Assembly (NCBI GenBank): GCA_022567775.1
Contig: JADFGH010000011.1
Location: 1 to 14,624, forward strand
Source of the DNA: Pseudomonadota bacterium
GTDB lineage: Bacteria > Pseudomonadota > Gammaproteobacteria > Steroidobacterales > Woeseiaceae
Reading direction: 5' to 3'
DNA length: 14,624 nt
In this document: in pieces, positions 14,579 through 14,624 of the stretch
How positions within the stretch are numbered: the first letter of the stretch is position 1
Layout: every line of letters begins with the position of its first letter
Position numbers and translations under genes: made by a program
The notes under the pieces: generated by a model
What the model saw: only the letters and a program-made list of their open reading frames with translations
The model's database searches: none
What the model was told of the DNA's origin: nothing

Positions 14579-14624
14579 ATGAACTCGAACCCATCAATAT
14601 CCGACGGACAAAAAGTCATCCTGG
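14579..14624 (+). CDS. mnmA: Start of tRNA 2-thiouridylase MnmA (runs off window)
   Basis: Only 15 codons are visible (MNSNPSISDGQKVIL), ending at the window edge. The KVI-type strand after a short charged lead fits the N-terminus of MnmA, where the PP-loop Gly-Gly-Val-Asp-Ser motif should follow. MnmA thiolates U34 of Lys, Glu and Gln tRNAs. The main support is position: mnmA follows nudJ in E. coli. The downstream ribosome binding site region is weak, and the catalytic motifs lie outside the window. Confidence 0.55.
   Translation, partial: MNSNPSISDGQKVIL

Overview
The window looks like chromosomal DNA from a free-living gammaproteobacterium, possibly an uncultured one. The evidence is moderately high GC, a complete purB, roxA(ycfD)-type, nudJ and mnmA neighbourhood, a PhoP/PhoQ-type two-component pair, CoA-pyrophosphatase and MazG housecleaning enzymes, and REP-like palindromes. 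No species can be named from this sequence. No tRNA, rRNA, CRISPR array, integrase or transposase is visible.

Layout. (1) Positions 1-2136 hold the end of an AMP-forming acyl-CoA ligase (+) facing a convergent CoA-transferase-III gene (-). The first ~89 residues of that second gene are not CoA-transferase but the N-terminal half of a small asparaginase-domain protein, so the gene is an in-frame chimera. (2) Positions 2245-4492 hold an NfeD-type membrane serine protease and a slipin/stomatin, a classic membrane-quality-control pair. (3) Positions 4502-4562 hold a REP-like inverted pair that closes the slipin and PhoQ-like genes, which converge there. (4) Positions 4547-7608 (-) hold, in transcription order, a glycine-zipper envelope protein, a small secreted PepSY protein, a PhoP-like regulator and a PhoQ-like kinase. 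Upstream of the first gene lie four half-sites at exact 11-bp spacing, 12 bp before a -10 hexamer, as expected of an OmpR/PhoP-class operator. (5) Positions 7711-10532 (-) hold fumC-nudL-mazG, tightly packed. (6) Positions 10640-14624 (+) hold purB, a ribosomal-oxygenase-type cupin gene, a decayed GNAT acetyltransferase, a DUF7931-like protein, a NudJ-like protein with a damaged Nudix box, a single REP-like element and the start of mnmA.

How the parts may work together. NfeD and slipin act as a pair in the membrane. The glycine-zipper, PepSY and PhoPQ genes probably form one envelope-sensing and response circuit, and the operator array suggests PhoP-type control of its first gene. FumC and PurB diverge from a 107-bp region and share a metabolite, because PurB releases fumarate and FumC hydrates it. 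MazG and NudL remove damaged or excess nucleotides and CoA derivatives.

The main oddities are the chimera near 1870, the 11-bp operator array, the GNAT relic, the Nudix-box substitutions, and a REP element that supplies the PhoQ stop codon.
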